DNA from: JAICKM01 sp038228295
Lineage (GTDB): Bacteria > Chloroflexota > Chloroflexia > QHBQ01 > JAICKM01
NCBI GenBank assembly: GCA_038228295.1
Contig: JBBRPH010000020.1
Location: forward strand, 1-64,000
Direction: 5' to 3'
Length of the DNA stretch: 64,000 nucleotides
Below are positions 26,110-35,061 of this stretch, one piece after another. Position numbers and translations under genes: made by a program. Each line of letters opens with the position of its first letter. Within the stretch, counting starts at the first letter, position 1. A model generated the notes under the pieces. The model was not told where the DNA came from. It searched no databases and saw only the letters and a list, made by a program, of their open reading frames with translations.

Positions 26110-26735
26110 CGCCTCTGGTGGTCGGTATTGCCGGCGGCAGCGGATCGGGTAAAACAACCGTCACCCAGGCGATTATCGCGGCGGTCGGCGCGGCACAGGT
26201 GGCCCTGTTGCAACAAGACTCTTACTACCGTGACTTCGGCGATCTCTCACCGGAGGCCCGGCTGGCGATCAACTGGGATCACCCCGACGCGCTGGAAGAC
26301 GCACTGTTGATAGCTCACGTCGCGGCGTTGCGGGCGGGCCAAGCCGTGGCTGTGCCCCGTTACGATTTCCGCACCTATCACCGCCTACCCGAACCCGCGA
26401 CGGTTGCGCCGCGTCCGATCATTATCGTTGAAGGCATCCTGATTTTGGTGGAACGCGACTTGCGTGATCTGATGGACATCCGTGTGTTTGTGGACATTGA
26501 TGCGGATGTGCGTTTTGTGCGCCGCCTGGAACGAGATATTCGTGAACGTGGGCGTGCAGTCGAGTCAGTCATTCAGCAGTATTTAGCGACGGTGCGCCCC
26601 ATGCACCTGGAGTTTGTCGAACCGAGCAAACGTTACGCCGATGTGATCGTGCCGCAGGGCGGGCACAATCGGGTGGCGATAGATATGTTAGTGGCGCGGG
26701 TGCAGGCGAGCCTACGCGCCGGGGAGGGATCATAA
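26106..26735 (+). CDS. udk: Uridine kinase
   Basis: A 209-residue P-loop kinase that phosphorylates uridine and cytidine for pyrimidine salvage. Walker A is GGSGSGKTT at the N-terminus, followed by LQQDSYYRDF, NWDHPDALE, YDFRTYHR and IIVEGILIL, all in the Udk order. The start overlaps the epimerase stop by 4 nt and the stop TAA overlaps the next ATG, so it is embedded in a translationally coupled operon. Confidence 0.92.
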   Translation: MTPLVVGIAGGSGSGKTTVTQAIIAAVGAAQVALLQQDSYYRDFGDLSPEARLAINWDHPDALEDALLIAHVAALRAGQAVAVPRYDFRTYHRLPEPATVAPRPIIIVEGILILVERDLRDLMDIRVFVDIDADVRFVRRLERDIRERGRAVESVIQQYLATVRPMHLEFVEPSKRYADVIVPQGGHNRVAIDMLVARVQASLRAGEGS

Positions 26736-27490
26736 TGAACGGATGGGTAGGATTCTTATCGAGCTTCCTGGCAAGCGCCGTGGAAGTGGTCGAGGCGGTG
26801 ACACTGGTGTTGGCCGCCGGGGTGACGCGCGGCTGGCGCAGTGTTTGGATCGGCGTGGTGGCGGCCGGCGTGGTGTTGGCAGTGCTGGTGGGGGTGTTCG
26901 GGGTGGGCTTGTTGGCCGTCATCCCGATCCAAGCGCTGCGGATCGTGATCGGCACCTTGCTGCTGGTTTTCGGCTTGCAATGGTTGCGCAAAGCGATCAT
27001 GCGCTATACCGGCCTGAAGGGTTTGCACGACGAAGCGGCAATTTATGAGCGTGAGGTTGCAACCCTCAATCAGGCGCCTAGTGCCGCCACCGGCATGGAC
27101 TGGACCTCATTCACGGTGGCCTTCAAGGGCGTGTTGCTAGAAGGGCTGGAAGTGGTATTCATCGTGATCACCTTCGGCCTCAGTTCGCACGACATGCTTT
27201 CGCCCACGCTCGGCGCACTGGCGGCGGCTGTCGTGGTGACCGTTGTGGCTTTCGCAGTGCATGAGCCACTCAGCCGGGTACCGGAAAACACGCTCAAGTT
27301 TGTCGTTGGGTTGATGCTGACGGCGTTCGGTACCTTTTGGGCCGGTGAGGGCGTAGGTCTAGACTGGCCGGGTGCTGATTGGGCCATCCTCGGCCTGTTG
27401 ATCTTTTATGCCGTCATCGCGGCGGGCTTGATCGTCGCGTTGCGTGGGCGCACGGCCCCGGCGAGTGGAAAGGCGGTCGGCAACGCATGA
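26735..27490 (+). CDS. COG4280-like membrane protein with FTR1-like double Glu motif
   Basis: A 251-residue membrane protein with about seven helices. Two hydrophobic repeats carry acidic motifs: SAVEVVEAVTLVLAAG at residues about 14-29 and VLLEGLEVVFIV at about 131-142. These resemble the REGLE-type motif of FTR1 iron permeases and fit the uncharacterised COG4280 family. A metal or cation transport role is inference. The start overlaps the udk stop and the end overlaps the next small gene, so both neighbours are coupled to it. Confidence 0.7.
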   Translation: MNGWVGFLSSFLASAVEVVEAVTLVLAAGVTRGWRSVWIGVVAAGVVLAVLVGVFGVGLLAVIPIQALRIVIGTLLLVFGLQWLRKAIMRYTGLKGLHDEAAIYEREVATLNQAPSAATGMDWTSFTVAFKGVLLEGLEVVFIVITFGLSSHDMLSPTLGALAAAVVVTVVAFAVHEPLSRVPENTLKFVVGLMLTAFGTFWAGEGVGLDWPGADWAILGLLIFYAVIAAGLIVALRGRTAPASGKAVGNA

Positions 27491-27699
27491 AGTACATCAC
27501 GGGGTTTTTCGCCTTCTGGTATGATTTTATCGTCGGAGATGCCTGGGAAGTGGCCGCCGGGGTAATCGTCGGTCTGGTGTTACTGGGCTTGGCTGCGCCT
27601 ACTAGTAGCTTGATGCACGATTACGGCGCGCTGTTACTGCCTCTGCTGATTGGTGCGGTGCTGGCCTACAGCCTCTGGCGTGTGCGCGGCACCGCTTAG
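27487..27699 (+). CDS. Small membrane protein coupled to the COG4280-like gene
   Basis: A 70-residue protein with two hydrophobic segments (about residues 22-36 and 46-62) after an aromatic N-terminus (FFAFWYDFIVGDAWE). It overlaps the previous gene by ATGA. Its small size and coupling suggest an accessory subunit of the membrane protein at 26735. No named family is recognised. Confidence 0.65.
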   Translation: MKYITGFFAFWYDFIVGDAWEVAAGVIVGLVLLGLAAPTSSLMHDYGALLLPLLIGAVLAYSLWRVRGTA

Positions 27700-27703
27700 T
27701 GCC

Positions 27704-28456
27704 GTGCCGCTACGCGATCTGTTTAGTGTAGACGATCTGCTGCGACCGGCTCTACTCATCAGTTGGGCAGTGCCGGCCGCACGGGTGCGGCCCCTGGTGC
27801 CGTCGTGCCTCGCCCTCGATACGGTGTCGGGGGCGGGCGGTGTCGAGTTGGCCTTACTGACCGTGGCCGTCGTCCTCAATGTCGGGATGCACCCGCACCT
27901 GTTGCCGGCTCTGCACACAACCTGCGCGCAGGCCAATTATCGCACCTATGTGCGGGGCCGCGACGGCGCACCGGGGGTCTACTTTTTCGCGAATTTTGTG
28001 GCGGGGCGGGCGGGGTGGGTCATTCCGTGGCTGCTCTCGGCTAATGTCCATTATGCCCCGGCGCGCCTGCGGGGGTATCTCCCCCACACCGCCACGCCCG
28101 GCGCCACCTGGAATCTACAGTTGACCATGCACAGCCCGCTTGGTCCCACCCAGCTGGTGGTCGGCGGACCGTGTGTCCCGCTCACGGTCCCGGCTTACTG
28201 GCCGGACCCGGCCACTGCCGCACACTTCCTCAGCCAGCGCCTAACCGGCTACCTGCGTGACCGGCGCAATCGGGTGTGGGCGTTGCCGGTGCATCATCTG
28301 GAGATGACGCCCTGGCCGGGTACGGTTCAGGTGATCACCTGCGCGCCCTGGCAGCACTGGGGCTTGCTCTCCGCCGCCGAAACGGCGCAACCCTTCGCTG
28401 TGCTGCTGCAACCGGAAGTGCTGTTTCGCGCCTATGTGCCGCGCCCCGTGTGGTGA
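27704..28456 (+). CDS. DUF2071 (YqjF-like) protein
   Basis: A 250-residue protein with the DUF2071 layout: a segment like PLRDLFSVDDLLRPALLISWAVP, then NYRTYVRGRDGAPGVYFFAN near residue 85-105 and HYAPARLRGY, with an acetoacetate-decarboxylase-like beta core. The function is unknown. The GTG at 27704 is chosen because it follows the preceding stop closely; GTG 27680 is the alternative. It ends an operon of coupled genes starting at 25000, closed by a strong terminator. Confidence 0.75.
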   Translation: MPLRDLFSVDDLLRPALLISWAVPAARVRPLVPSCLALDTVSGAGGVELALLTVAVVLNVGMHPHLLPALHTTCAQANYRTYVRGRDGAPGVYFFANFVAGRAGWVIPWLLSANVHYAPARLRGYLPHTATPGATWNLQLTMHSPLGPTQLVVGGPCVPLTVPAYWPDPATAAHFLSQRLTGYLRDRRNRVWALPVHHLEMTPWPGTVQVITCAPWQHWGLLSAAETAQPFAVLLQPEVLFRAYVPRPVW

Positions 28457-28513
28457 GCATCGCGTTGGGCGCAGCCAGCGCCCCCAACTCTGCCCAGGCA
28501 GGGTAAATAGGTT

Positions 28514-28553
28514 AAAAGGGTAGTCGCTCAATCGTTGGGCGACTACCCTTTTT
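28514..28553 (+). terminator. Strong Rho-independent terminator
   Basis: AAAAGGGTAGTCGC (28514-28527) pairs with GCGACTACCCTTTT (28539-28552), with further TTs. It closes the epimerase-udk-COG4280-DUF2071 operon and may also serve the convergent gene at 28635. Confidence 0.85.
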
Positions 28554-28634
28554 ATCTGCGTGCTAAATCGAGCGGCACAATGCGGCAGGCAGAAGGGTGG
28601 GCGAGCTAGCTCGCCGCCCATCGCCGGGTGGCGC

Positions 28635-29330
28635 TCAGCCGCTGTGACGGTGCGGCCCCCCGCCTTTACGCCCTTTGTTGCGGGCGCGCCCGGGTGTGGC
28701 CGGTTGATCCGGCGCGGCGGCTGCGTGCGCGGCCGGTACGGCCGGCGAGGTGGACGGGACACTAGCATGGGCTGTTTCCGGCGCCGCAGGCTTGGACGCG
28801 GTGGGTGCGGCGCCGGCGTGCGTGGTGTCCGAGGCCGCCGGCATTGCCCGCGTGGTGAGATCGGACGTGGTGGGAGTGGGAACCGCTACGGCGGCGGCAA
28901 CGGCGGCGCGCGCGGCGATGGCCGCTTTTTCGCCGGCGATGGTGCGACCGGGGGGCAAGACCACGCCCGTGTTTTCGTCGTCCGCGCTCTTATCTTCGCT
29001 GACTTGGTGGAGCAGGATCGGGGGTCGGTTGCCGCCGGCTGCCGTGGCCTCCAAGCTGCGAGCCGTGGGCACGTTCAGGCTCGCTACCGCCTGGTGCAGC
29101 GCGTCGCCGGTTAATTTGGCGAAATCGGCGGCGGGATCTTGCTCACCCTCGATATGAATGCGGGCGGTGCTGTTGCCCTGTGCGTCGGGCGGGGCCACGC
29201 TCTGAACCGTTAGATGTAGAGTGGGATTCGTAGCGGCGAAGGCGGCAGCCAGCGCGGCGCCGACCTGATCCGCCGCGCCGGGATCGTTGCCGATATGCAG
29301 GTGTGCACTAAGATTGATGGCTTTTTTCAT
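28635..29330 (-). CDS. Hypothetical protein with Ala/Pro/Thr-rich tail
   Basis: A 231-residue protein with a folded-looking N-terminal part (residues about 1-75, beginning KKAINLSAHLHIG and including LHLTVQSVAPP) and a long low-complexity Ala/Pro/Thr/Ser tail ending in a basic, Gly- and His-containing end (GRKGGGPHRHSG). No signal peptide is seen. It starts 12 nt after the lipoprotein gene at 29343 and is likely co-transcribed with it. No family is recognised. Confidence 0.55.
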   Translation of the reverse strand: MKKAINLSAHLHIGNDPGAADQVGAALAAAFAATNPTLHLTVQSVAPPDAQGNSTARIHIEGEQDPAADFAKLTGDALHQAVASLNVPTARSLEATAAGGNRPPILLHQVSEDKSADDENTGVVLPPGRTIAGEKAAIAARAAVAAAVAVPTPTTSDLTTRAMPAASDTTHAGAAPTASKPAAPETAHASVPSTSPAVPAAHAAAAPDQPATPGRARNKGRKGGGPHRHSG

Positions 29331-29342
29331 TGCTGCTCCCCT

Positions 29343-30683
29343 TTACCGCTTGTTGCCGTTGGCGATGGTTGAAACGACCGTGCCGTTCGCATCGAGCAAT
29401 TCGGCAGCATCACCTTTATTGCTCCAGATCGCTCTGCCTGACCCGAAGGAGAAGCCGCCGCTCTCGGTGTGGTGTTCATTGGTGTAGATGCGGATGCGCT
29501 TGCCGGCTTGCAAGGTAAAGCCCTGCCAGGTGAACTCCTCCCCGCCGTATACGTCACGCAACACCCACCCGTTCAGACTAACGGGACCATTAGTGACGTT
29601 ATGCAACTCCACGTATTCGTCCGGCTCATTGGGATTGATGGCCCCATTGTAGAAGATGTCGGCGATTTCCACCGGGCCGCCGCTAGTAGTTTGACCACCG
29701 CTGCTGCCCTGGGCCGGACGTGGGGTGCGCGTGGGCGGCGTATTCGGCTCCGGCGTTTCGACCAGCGCAGGCGGCAGGTAGGGGTCTTGGGTCGGGACAG
29801 CATCCGCGCCGCCGGCGGTGGTGGTGGTTGAAGCGCGTCCCGTGTCGAGCGCGACCCAGCTGTTGCCGCGTTGCACATCGAAGGCGATGATCGGGTGGAT
29901 CTCCCAGATGGTGCCGCGGGTTTTGCCCACCTGGTCAGGGTGTTCCTGATCCATCAGCAGCCAGCCACTGATGCGGACACGGGTACGGCCGTCTACCAGC
30001 GGATTGACGCGCGCGAAAGCCCAGCCGGGGTGCTGCGCGCGCACACGCGGTGTGATTTCGACGACAACCGACTGGGAGCGGTCTTTGGCCGGGCCGTCTA
30101 CGATCCAGAGATGATTATCTACATCATCGGCGGCGTGGCAGTTGCAGGACTCCGGCCCCTCTTGCTTGGCCCCGGCTAGGTAGCCTTCCACCTGTATCGG
30201 GATGCCTTCGGTGCGAGCCACTGTTGCCGCATCGGCGGACGACCAGCTAGCGCGGCGCTGCCGCTCAATTGCTTTGGGCCAGGGCAACGCCAGCAAATCG
30301 GCGATCTGCACGGGATACCAGGGCGCCGAATCAATACGATCTTTACGAACGTTGAGACCGGGATCGCCACCGTCGCCGGTGGATGGACAGCCCTGGTAGG
30401 TATTGGACGGCGGCTGCGGGCGGGAGGCGCTGAGGGGGATGCCTCCCTGCGGGTTGGGCGCGACGTTGCCCCCCAGGTTGCCGCCGATGCCGCGACTGCT
30501 GTCGCTGCTGCCGCCCCCCCCGGTGTCGGCGGTGGGGTTCTGTACAAAGCCACTGCCCCCCGAATTGCCTACCGGATTGGGGGCTACCGGCGTGAGGTTG
30601 GGGTCGCTGCAACTGGCAACTCCGCCGGCCAGCGTCGTAAGAAGTAGCAGCAGGAGCAGCGCGGCTCCCAGGCGTGCGTTCAT
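29343..30683 (-). CDS. Lipoprotein with a lamin-tail domain
   Basis: A 446-residue exported lipoprotein. The signal peptide ends in lipobox GVASC (Cys at about residue 25), then a Gly/Pro/Asn-rich linker. A middle domain (about residues 115-285) has IPIQVEGYLAGAKQEGPESCNCH and RVRISGWLLMDQEHP, suggesting a small-molecule or nuclease-like OB fold. The last 100 residues are a lamin-tail (LTD) Ig-like fold with PDEYVELHN and LNGWVLRD. LTD domains often accompany surface nucleases or adhesins. The start ATG 30683 follows AAGGATC. The domain call is firm; the role is not. Confidence 0.75.
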   Translation of the reverse strand: MNARLGAALLLLLLLTTLAGGVASCSDPNLTPVAPNPVGNSGGSGFVQNPTADTGGGGSSDSSRGIGGNLGGNVAPNPQGGIPLSASRPQPPSNTYQGCPSTGDGGDPGLNVRKDRIDSAPWYPVQIADLLALPWPKAIERQRRASWSSADAATVARTEGIPIQVEGYLAGAKQEGPESCNCHAADDVDNHLWIVDGPAKDRSQSVVVEITPRVRAQHPGWAFARVNPLVDGRTRVRISGWLLMDQEHPDQVGKTRGTIWEIHPIIAFDVQRGNSWVALDTGRASTTTTAGGADAVPTQDPYLPPALVETPEPNTPPTRTPRPAQGSSGGQTTSGGPVEIADIFYNGAINPNEPDEYVELHNVTNGPVSLNGWVLRDVYGGEEFTWQGFTLQAGKRIRIYTNEHHTESGGFSFGSGRAIWSNKGDAAELLDANGTVVSTIANGNKR

Positions 30684-31014
30684 AAGAGATGATCCTTTAT
30701 AGTATTCGGCTCCAAGCACCGCAGGGTATGCCTACATCCACGGGCGGTCAGTGTGCGTCACCACGCTGCTCGCCTCTATTGTAACATAAATTGCGGTGCA
30801 ACCGACAACATTGCGTGTTACGTTTCGCCGACCCACCGACACACTGACGATTGCCCGTAACTACGGTTCACTATGCGCATTTCTCTAACGGGTGGACTGC
30901 GCAGCGGCAGTCGGTTACACACCGCCTTGCTGCTGCCGGCCGGTTCTACTTAAACAGACCCGGCAGATTATTGGGTGAGACAATATCGAATACAGCATTA
31001 TAAGGAGGATGGTC
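30684..31014. promoter_or_regulatory. Divergent intergenic region between two lipoprotein genes
   Basis: About 330 nt of lower GC between divergent genes. On the minus strand, TGTTACAAT (30786-30778) is an extended -10 for the lamin-tail lipoprotein. On the plus strand only AAGGAGG before the start at 31015 is clear. No structured RNA or small ORF is supported. Confidence 0.45.
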
Positions 31015-31938
31015 ATGAAAGTACAGGGACAGCGCCGCATCGCCGGTTTGGCGTTAGGCTTGCTGGTGAGCATGAGCTTGGCGGCTTGCGGTGGTGATGC
31101 AGCAACCTCAACCGCTGTACCGGCCGCCGTGCCAACTGCGACAACGGTGGCGGCTGCGCCGACTGACACAACCGCATCGGCGGCCCCCACCGCTACAGCG
31201 GCTATGGTTGCGCCGACCGCGACGACGGCGCCGGCTGCGCCGACTGATACGGCTATGGTTGCGCCGACCGCGACGACGGCGCCGGCTGCGCCGACTGATA
31301 CGGCCATGTCTGCCGCCCCGACCGCGACGACGGCCACCAGCGGCGGCACGGGCGGTGTGCCCCTCAGTGGCGATGCCGGTCTGCTGCAACAGGCCGTGGC
31401 CGGAATGCGCGACCTCAAGAGCTACCACATGGACATCGCGTCGGAGGTGGGTGGTCAGAAGACGCAGACGGGTGTAGATGTAGATGTGGCAAACAAAGGT
31501 GTGAAAATGACGAGTACCGTGGGCGCCTATAGCAGCGTCGTCCTAGTGATCGGCGACAAATCTTGGATTAGTGCCGATGGCGGCAAGACTTACACGGTCA
31601 GTCCGACCGGCGCATCGATGGGCAGTGCGTTCGACGGCTTTATTAATATGTGGAAAAATAGCTCGATGGGCGGGGCGGGCACACCGATCCCGGACATCAA
31701 GGCGGGTACTCCGGCTACTGAGCAGATCGACGGCACCGATACCAAGCACCTGACCCTGGACAGCAAAGCCTTCAGCGGCACGACCGGAGGTACCGTTGAT
31801 ATGTGGGTGACGACCGGCGCGCAGCCGCGCATTCGGCAAATGAAGTCCGCCGTTACCGCGAGCGGGCAAGCCGTTACGTCCACTATCAAGTGGAGCAAGT
31901 TCGACGAAGACCTAGGCATCAAGGCACCGGCCAAATAG
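31015..31938 (+). CDS. LppX/LprAFG-like lipoprotein with Ala/Pro/Thr linker
   Basis: A 307-residue exported lipoprotein: signal peptide with lipobox LAAC (Cys at about residue 25), a 90-residue Ala/Pro/Thr linker containing an exact 51-bp tandem duplication, then a beta-rich domain (about residues 118-305) with DLKSYHMDIASEVGG and WISADGGKTYTVSP. This resembles the LppX/LprAFG (LolA-like) fold that binds lipids or carries them across the envelope. ATG 31015 has AAGGAGG 6 nt upstream; ATG 31009 is too close to it. Confidence 0.7.
   Translation: MKVQGQRRIAGLALGLLVSMSLAACGGDAATSTAVPAAVPTATTVAAAPTDTTASAAPTATAAMVAPTATTAPAAPTDTAMVAPTATTAPAAPTDTAMSAAPTATTATSGGTGGVPLSGDAGLLQQAVAGMRDLKSYHMDIASEVGGQKTQTGVDVDVANKGVKMTSTVGAYSSVVLVIGDKSWISADGGKTYTVSPTGASMGSAFDGFINMWKNSSMGGAGTPIPDIKAGTPATEQIDGTDTKHLTLDSKAFSGTTGGTVDMWVTTGAQPRIRQMKSAVTASGQAVTSTIKWSKFDEDLGIKAPAK
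31201..31302 (+). repeat. Exact 51-bp tandem repeat in the lipoprotein linker
   Basis: Bases 31201-31251 and 31252-31302 are identical and encode AMVAPTATTAPAAPTDT twice. A third, degenerate copy follows. Frame is maintained, so copy-number change would only change the linker length between lipid anchor and domain. Confidence 0.95.
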
Positions 31939-31990
31939 CCGGCTAGGATGTAGTGTGGCACCTGTCGCGCCGCACTGGTCTAACAACCAT

Positions 31991-32033
31991 CGCCGCGCAG
32001 CTACGGAGACTTGGACTCCGTAGCTGCGCGGCG
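31991..32033. terminator. 18-bp perfect hairpin between convergent genes
   Basis: CGCCGCGCAGCTACGGAG (31991-32008) pairs exactly with 32016-32033 around a 7-nt loop. It lies between the ends of the lipoprotein gene and the regulator at 32059 and probably stops transcription from both sides, although no T-run follows. Its CTACGGAG core resembles dispersed repeat words. Confidence 0.65.
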
Positions 32034-32058
32034 GGATCTATTAGCTTTCAGACCGCTC

Positions 32059-34962
32059 TCAGCACGCCGTATCCGGCACTTCATTCTCGTCGGCTTCAGC
32101 TAATGCTATCGCCGCGTCTAGCGACAGGTTTGCGCCGGTGGTCCAGGCAGTGGCCCAGGCAGTCGGCGATAGCGCGGCTTCGGCTGCGCGCCGACTGTGC
32201 TCGTAGGGTGCTTGGTCGGCAGGGTCGAGCGTGGTGCCGATAGCGGCCAGCAACGTTTCGGCAGCGGCAAACAGCATGGCGGCGCGGGTCGGGTAACTCG
32301 CCGCGACCGCCACTGCACCCAAACCACTCAGGCACCAGGCGACGGCGACTCGGCGACCCGTCTCACCGGCCAGTCGTAACGCCTCGCGGAAAAGCGGGTC
32401 GGCTTTAGCAAGATCGCCGACTTGCACGGCCACGCAGCCCAGGTTGTAGAGCGCTGTGGTGATGCCGTAGCCGTTGCCCAATTGCCGATGCAAGATCAGC
32501 GCTTGCTCATAGAAGACGGCGGCTTGCGGATAGTCGCTGGTGTAGCGTGCCACTTCGCCGAGGCTATTGAGCAGCCAAGCTGTGGTGTCGGGGGTACCCA
32601 TGCTCGTATTGAGTGCTAGGCTCTCCTCGAAGAGGGCACGGGCAGCCGGATAGTCACCTTCGGCCAGTGCGGTGCGCCCCAGATGATAGAGACACGTCGT
32701 CACACTTCGCCCGTCACCGAGACTACGCACCAGGCTTAGGCTTTCTTCGAGCCGGGCGCGCGCTTCCGATAAGCGCCCCTGCGCCAACGCGGTGCGGCCC
32801 ACCTGGAAGAGTGCGGAGGCGACGGCAACACGATCGTTCAATGCCCGTGTCAGGCTTAGAGCTTCGTCGGCCAGTGTATAGGCTTCGGCGAGCGCCCCCT
32901 GGATGCGGACTTCTTCGGCCAGCGCATCAAGTGTCGCCGCCAACGCCGGGTGGTTGCCCAGGCTGCGCCAGAGCGTGGCGCTTTCCTCCAGATAGGCGCG
33001 GGCCGTGACCGAGTCGGTAGTCAGGGAGCCGAGGCCAAAGAGGGCTTGGGCGCGTGCCGCCGGATAGGCGGTCGCTTCCGGCGCAGCCAGCATGGTTTCG
33101 AGCCAGGCGCGGCCGGCTCGCCACTGCCCGCGCAACAGCCAGAAGCGCCACAGCGCGCCGGCTAACCGCAGTCCGGCTTCCCGGCCCACAGGATCACCCG
33201 CGCACCATTCGAGCGCGGCGCACAAGTTATCGTCCTCGCTTTGTAGCCGCCGCAATACGCTATCCTGGCCCGCGCTGCGGAGTTGCGGTGCGGTGGCTTC
33301 GGCCAACTGCACATACCAGTCGCGATGCCGGCGACGGACGGCCGCTGTTTCGCCGGTTTCGAAGAGACGTTCACGCGCGTATTGGTGGATCGTCTCCTGA
33401 TAATAATAGCGGGTCTGGTCCGGTTGGTCCTCAACCAATACCAGCGACTTATTGACCAGTTGCTGTAGCCCATCCAGCACTTCGTATACGTCCAGTTCAT
33501 CGCCCGCACAAACGGCCTCGGCGGCTTCGAGCGTCCACCCGCCGATGAACACAGCGAGACGATGGAGGAGAGTGCGCTCTTGGGTACCGAGTAGATCATA
33601 GCTCCAGTCAATCAGCGCACGGAGGGTTTGCTGTCGCGGCAAGGCGGTGCGGCTGCCGCCGGTGAGCAGGCGAAAGCGATCGTCGAGCCGCGCGGCGATA
33701 CCTTCGACCGGCAGCACCTTGACGCGGGCGGCGGCAAGTTCAAGTGCCAACGGAATGCCGTCGAGGCGACGGCAAATGTGCAGCACCGCCGGCGCATTGG
33801 CCTCGGTAAGCACAAACCCCGGCTGCACCGCCTGGGCACGCTCAATAAATAAGCGTATCGCTTCGTAGCGCAGCAGCATACCGATCGCCGGCCGCTCCGG
33901 CTGTGCGCCGGTGTTGCGCTGGGGCAGGGCCAACGACGGCACCCGTAGGGTGGTCTCACCGGCAATGCCCAGTGCTTCGCGGCTGCTCGCGAGGATGCGC
34001 ACGGTCGGGCAGTTGCGGAGTACGGCCTCGGCCAGTTCGGCGCAGGCGGTAATCAGGTGTTCGCAGTTATCGAGCAACAGCAGCAGATTTTTGTCGCGCA
34101 GCCTTTGGGTGAGCGTGGTCAGCCATGCTACGCCCAGTTCTTCGCGCACGCCCACGGCGCTGGCGACGGTCGCCGCAACCAGCGCGGGATCCGTTAGCGC
34201 GGCCAATTCGATGAACCAGACTCCGTCCGAGAAGTTGTCGCTTAGTTCGGCGGCCACTTGCAAGCTCAGGCGCGTCTTGCCGGTGCCGCCCGGTCCGGTG
34301 AGGGTGAGCAAGCGAGTGGTGCCGAGCAGCCGCTGCACGTCAGCCATTTCGCGGTCGCGCCCAATAAAGCTGGTGAGTTGTAACGGCAGATTGTGGGCGA
34401 AGGCTTCGAGCGAACGCAACGGCGGGAACTCCGCCGGCAGATCGCTGCTGACCAGTTGGAAGACGCGCTCCGGACGGATAAGGTCTTTGAGCCGTTGCTC
34501 GCCCAGATCGCGCAGGCCCACGCCGGGCGGCAGCGCCGCGCCTAGTGCCTCTTGCGTGCTAAGGGACAGCAGCACCTGTCCGCCGTGGCCCGCCGCCATG
34601 ATCCGCGCCACCCGGTTGAGCGCCGGGCCGACATAGTCGCCGTCGCGCACGGTAGCCACGCCGGTGTGCAGTCCCATACGGACGCGCAAAGGGCCGGTCG
34701 CCCCCCAGGCTCCGGTGGTCAGATCGCGCTGGGCGGTGATGGCGGCCGCCAACGCATCCGCTGCGTCCGTGAAGGCGGCGGAAAAGGCATCGCCGCCTGT
34801 CTTGAACACACTCCCCCTATGGCTCTCGATAGCGGCGCGCAGGATGGCATCGTGACGCGCCAGGGCCACGGCCATCTCCTGAGGGTGTTGCTCCCACAGC
34901 CGCGTGCTACCCTCAATGTCGGTGAACAGAAACGTAATCAGCGGCGCTGCATCTTCGGTCAT
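32059..34962 (-). CDS. Adenylate/guanylate cyclase-ATPase-TPR regulator with intact cyclase ligands
   Basis: A 967-residue multidomain signalling protein. Residues about 8-165 form a class III cyclase domain with both metal Asp residues visible (FLFTDIEGST and FKTGGDAF) and the NRVAR Asn/Arg pair. Residues about 195-500 form an AAA/NB-ARC-like ATPase with Walker A GPGGTGKT and LLLLDNCEHL. The rest is a TPR array with repeats such as TTCLYHLGRTALAEGDYPAARALFEESLAL. No HTH is seen. This architecture is common in Chloroflexota. ATG 34962 lies 6 nt after a -10 TATAAT, so the mRNA may be leaderless. Confidence 0.88.
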   Translation of the reverse strand: MTEDAAPLITFLFTDIEGSTRLWEQHPQEMAVALARHDAILRAAIESHRGSVFKTGGDAFSAAFTDAADALAAAITAQRDLTTGAWGATGPLRVRMGLHTGVATVRDGDYVGPALNRVARIMAAGHGGQVLLSLSTQEALGAALPPGVGLRDLGEQRLKDLIRPERVFQLVSSDLPAEFPPLRSLEAFAHNLPLQLTSFIGRDREMADVQRLLGTTRLLTLTGPGGTGKTRLSLQVAAELSDNFSDGVWFIELAALTDPALVAATVASAVGVREELGVAWLTTLTQRLRDKNLLLLLDNCEHLITACAELAEAVLRNCPTVRILASSREALGIAGETTLRVPSLALPQRNTGAQPERPAIGMLLRYEAIRLFIERAQAVQPGFVLTEANAPAVLHICRRLDGIPLALELAAARVKVLPVEGIAARLDDRFRLLTGGSRTALPRQQTLRALIDWSYDLLGTQERTLLHRLAVFIGGWTLEAAEAVCAGDELDVYEVLDGLQQLVNKSLVLVEDQPDQTRYYYQETIHQYARERLFETGETAAVRRRHRDWYVQLAEATAPQLRSAGQDSVLRRLQSEDDNLCAALEWCAGDPVGREAGLRLAGALWRFWLLRGQWRAGRAWLETMLAAPEATAYPAARAQALFGLGSLTTDSVTARAYLEESATLWRSLGNHPALAATLDALAEEVRIQGALAEAYTLADEALSLTRALNDRVAVASALFQVGRTALAQGRLSEARARLEESLSLVRSLGDGRSVTTCLYHLGRTALAEGDYPAARALFEESLALNTSMGTPDTTAWLLNSLGEVARYTSDYPQAAVFYEQALILHRQLGNGYGITTALYNLGCVAVQVGDLAKADPLFREALRLAGETGRRVAVAWCLSGLGAVAVAASYPTRAAMLFAAAETLLAAIGTTLDPADQAPYEHSRRAAEAALSPTAWATAWTTGANLSLDAAIALAEADENEVPDTAC

Positions 34963-34968
34963 GTGGCT

Positions 34969-34977
34969 ATTATAGCA
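34969..34977 (-). promoter_or_regulatory. Extended -10 directly before the regulator start
   Basis: TGCTATAAT (34977-34969, minus strand) ends 6 nt before the ATG. A transcript starting about 7 nt downstream of the -10 would begin at the start codon itself. No ribosome-binding site is visible. Confidence 0.65.
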
Positions 34978-35011
34978 TCTTCCGTGCGCGAACAACGGAG
35001 CGGGCAGCAAA

Positions 35012-35037
35012 AAACCTCCACCCAATGGTGGAGGTTT
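35012..35037 (-). terminator. Strong terminator of the Gly-rich protein gene
   Basis: On the minus strand AAACCTCCACC (35037-35027) pairs with GGTGGAGGTTT (35022-35012) around a 4-nt loop, followed by TTTTTGCTG. It lies 24 nt past the stop of the gene at 35062. Confidence 0.88.
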
Positions 35038-35061
35038 GCGATTCTGTAGCGTGGCGGCCGG

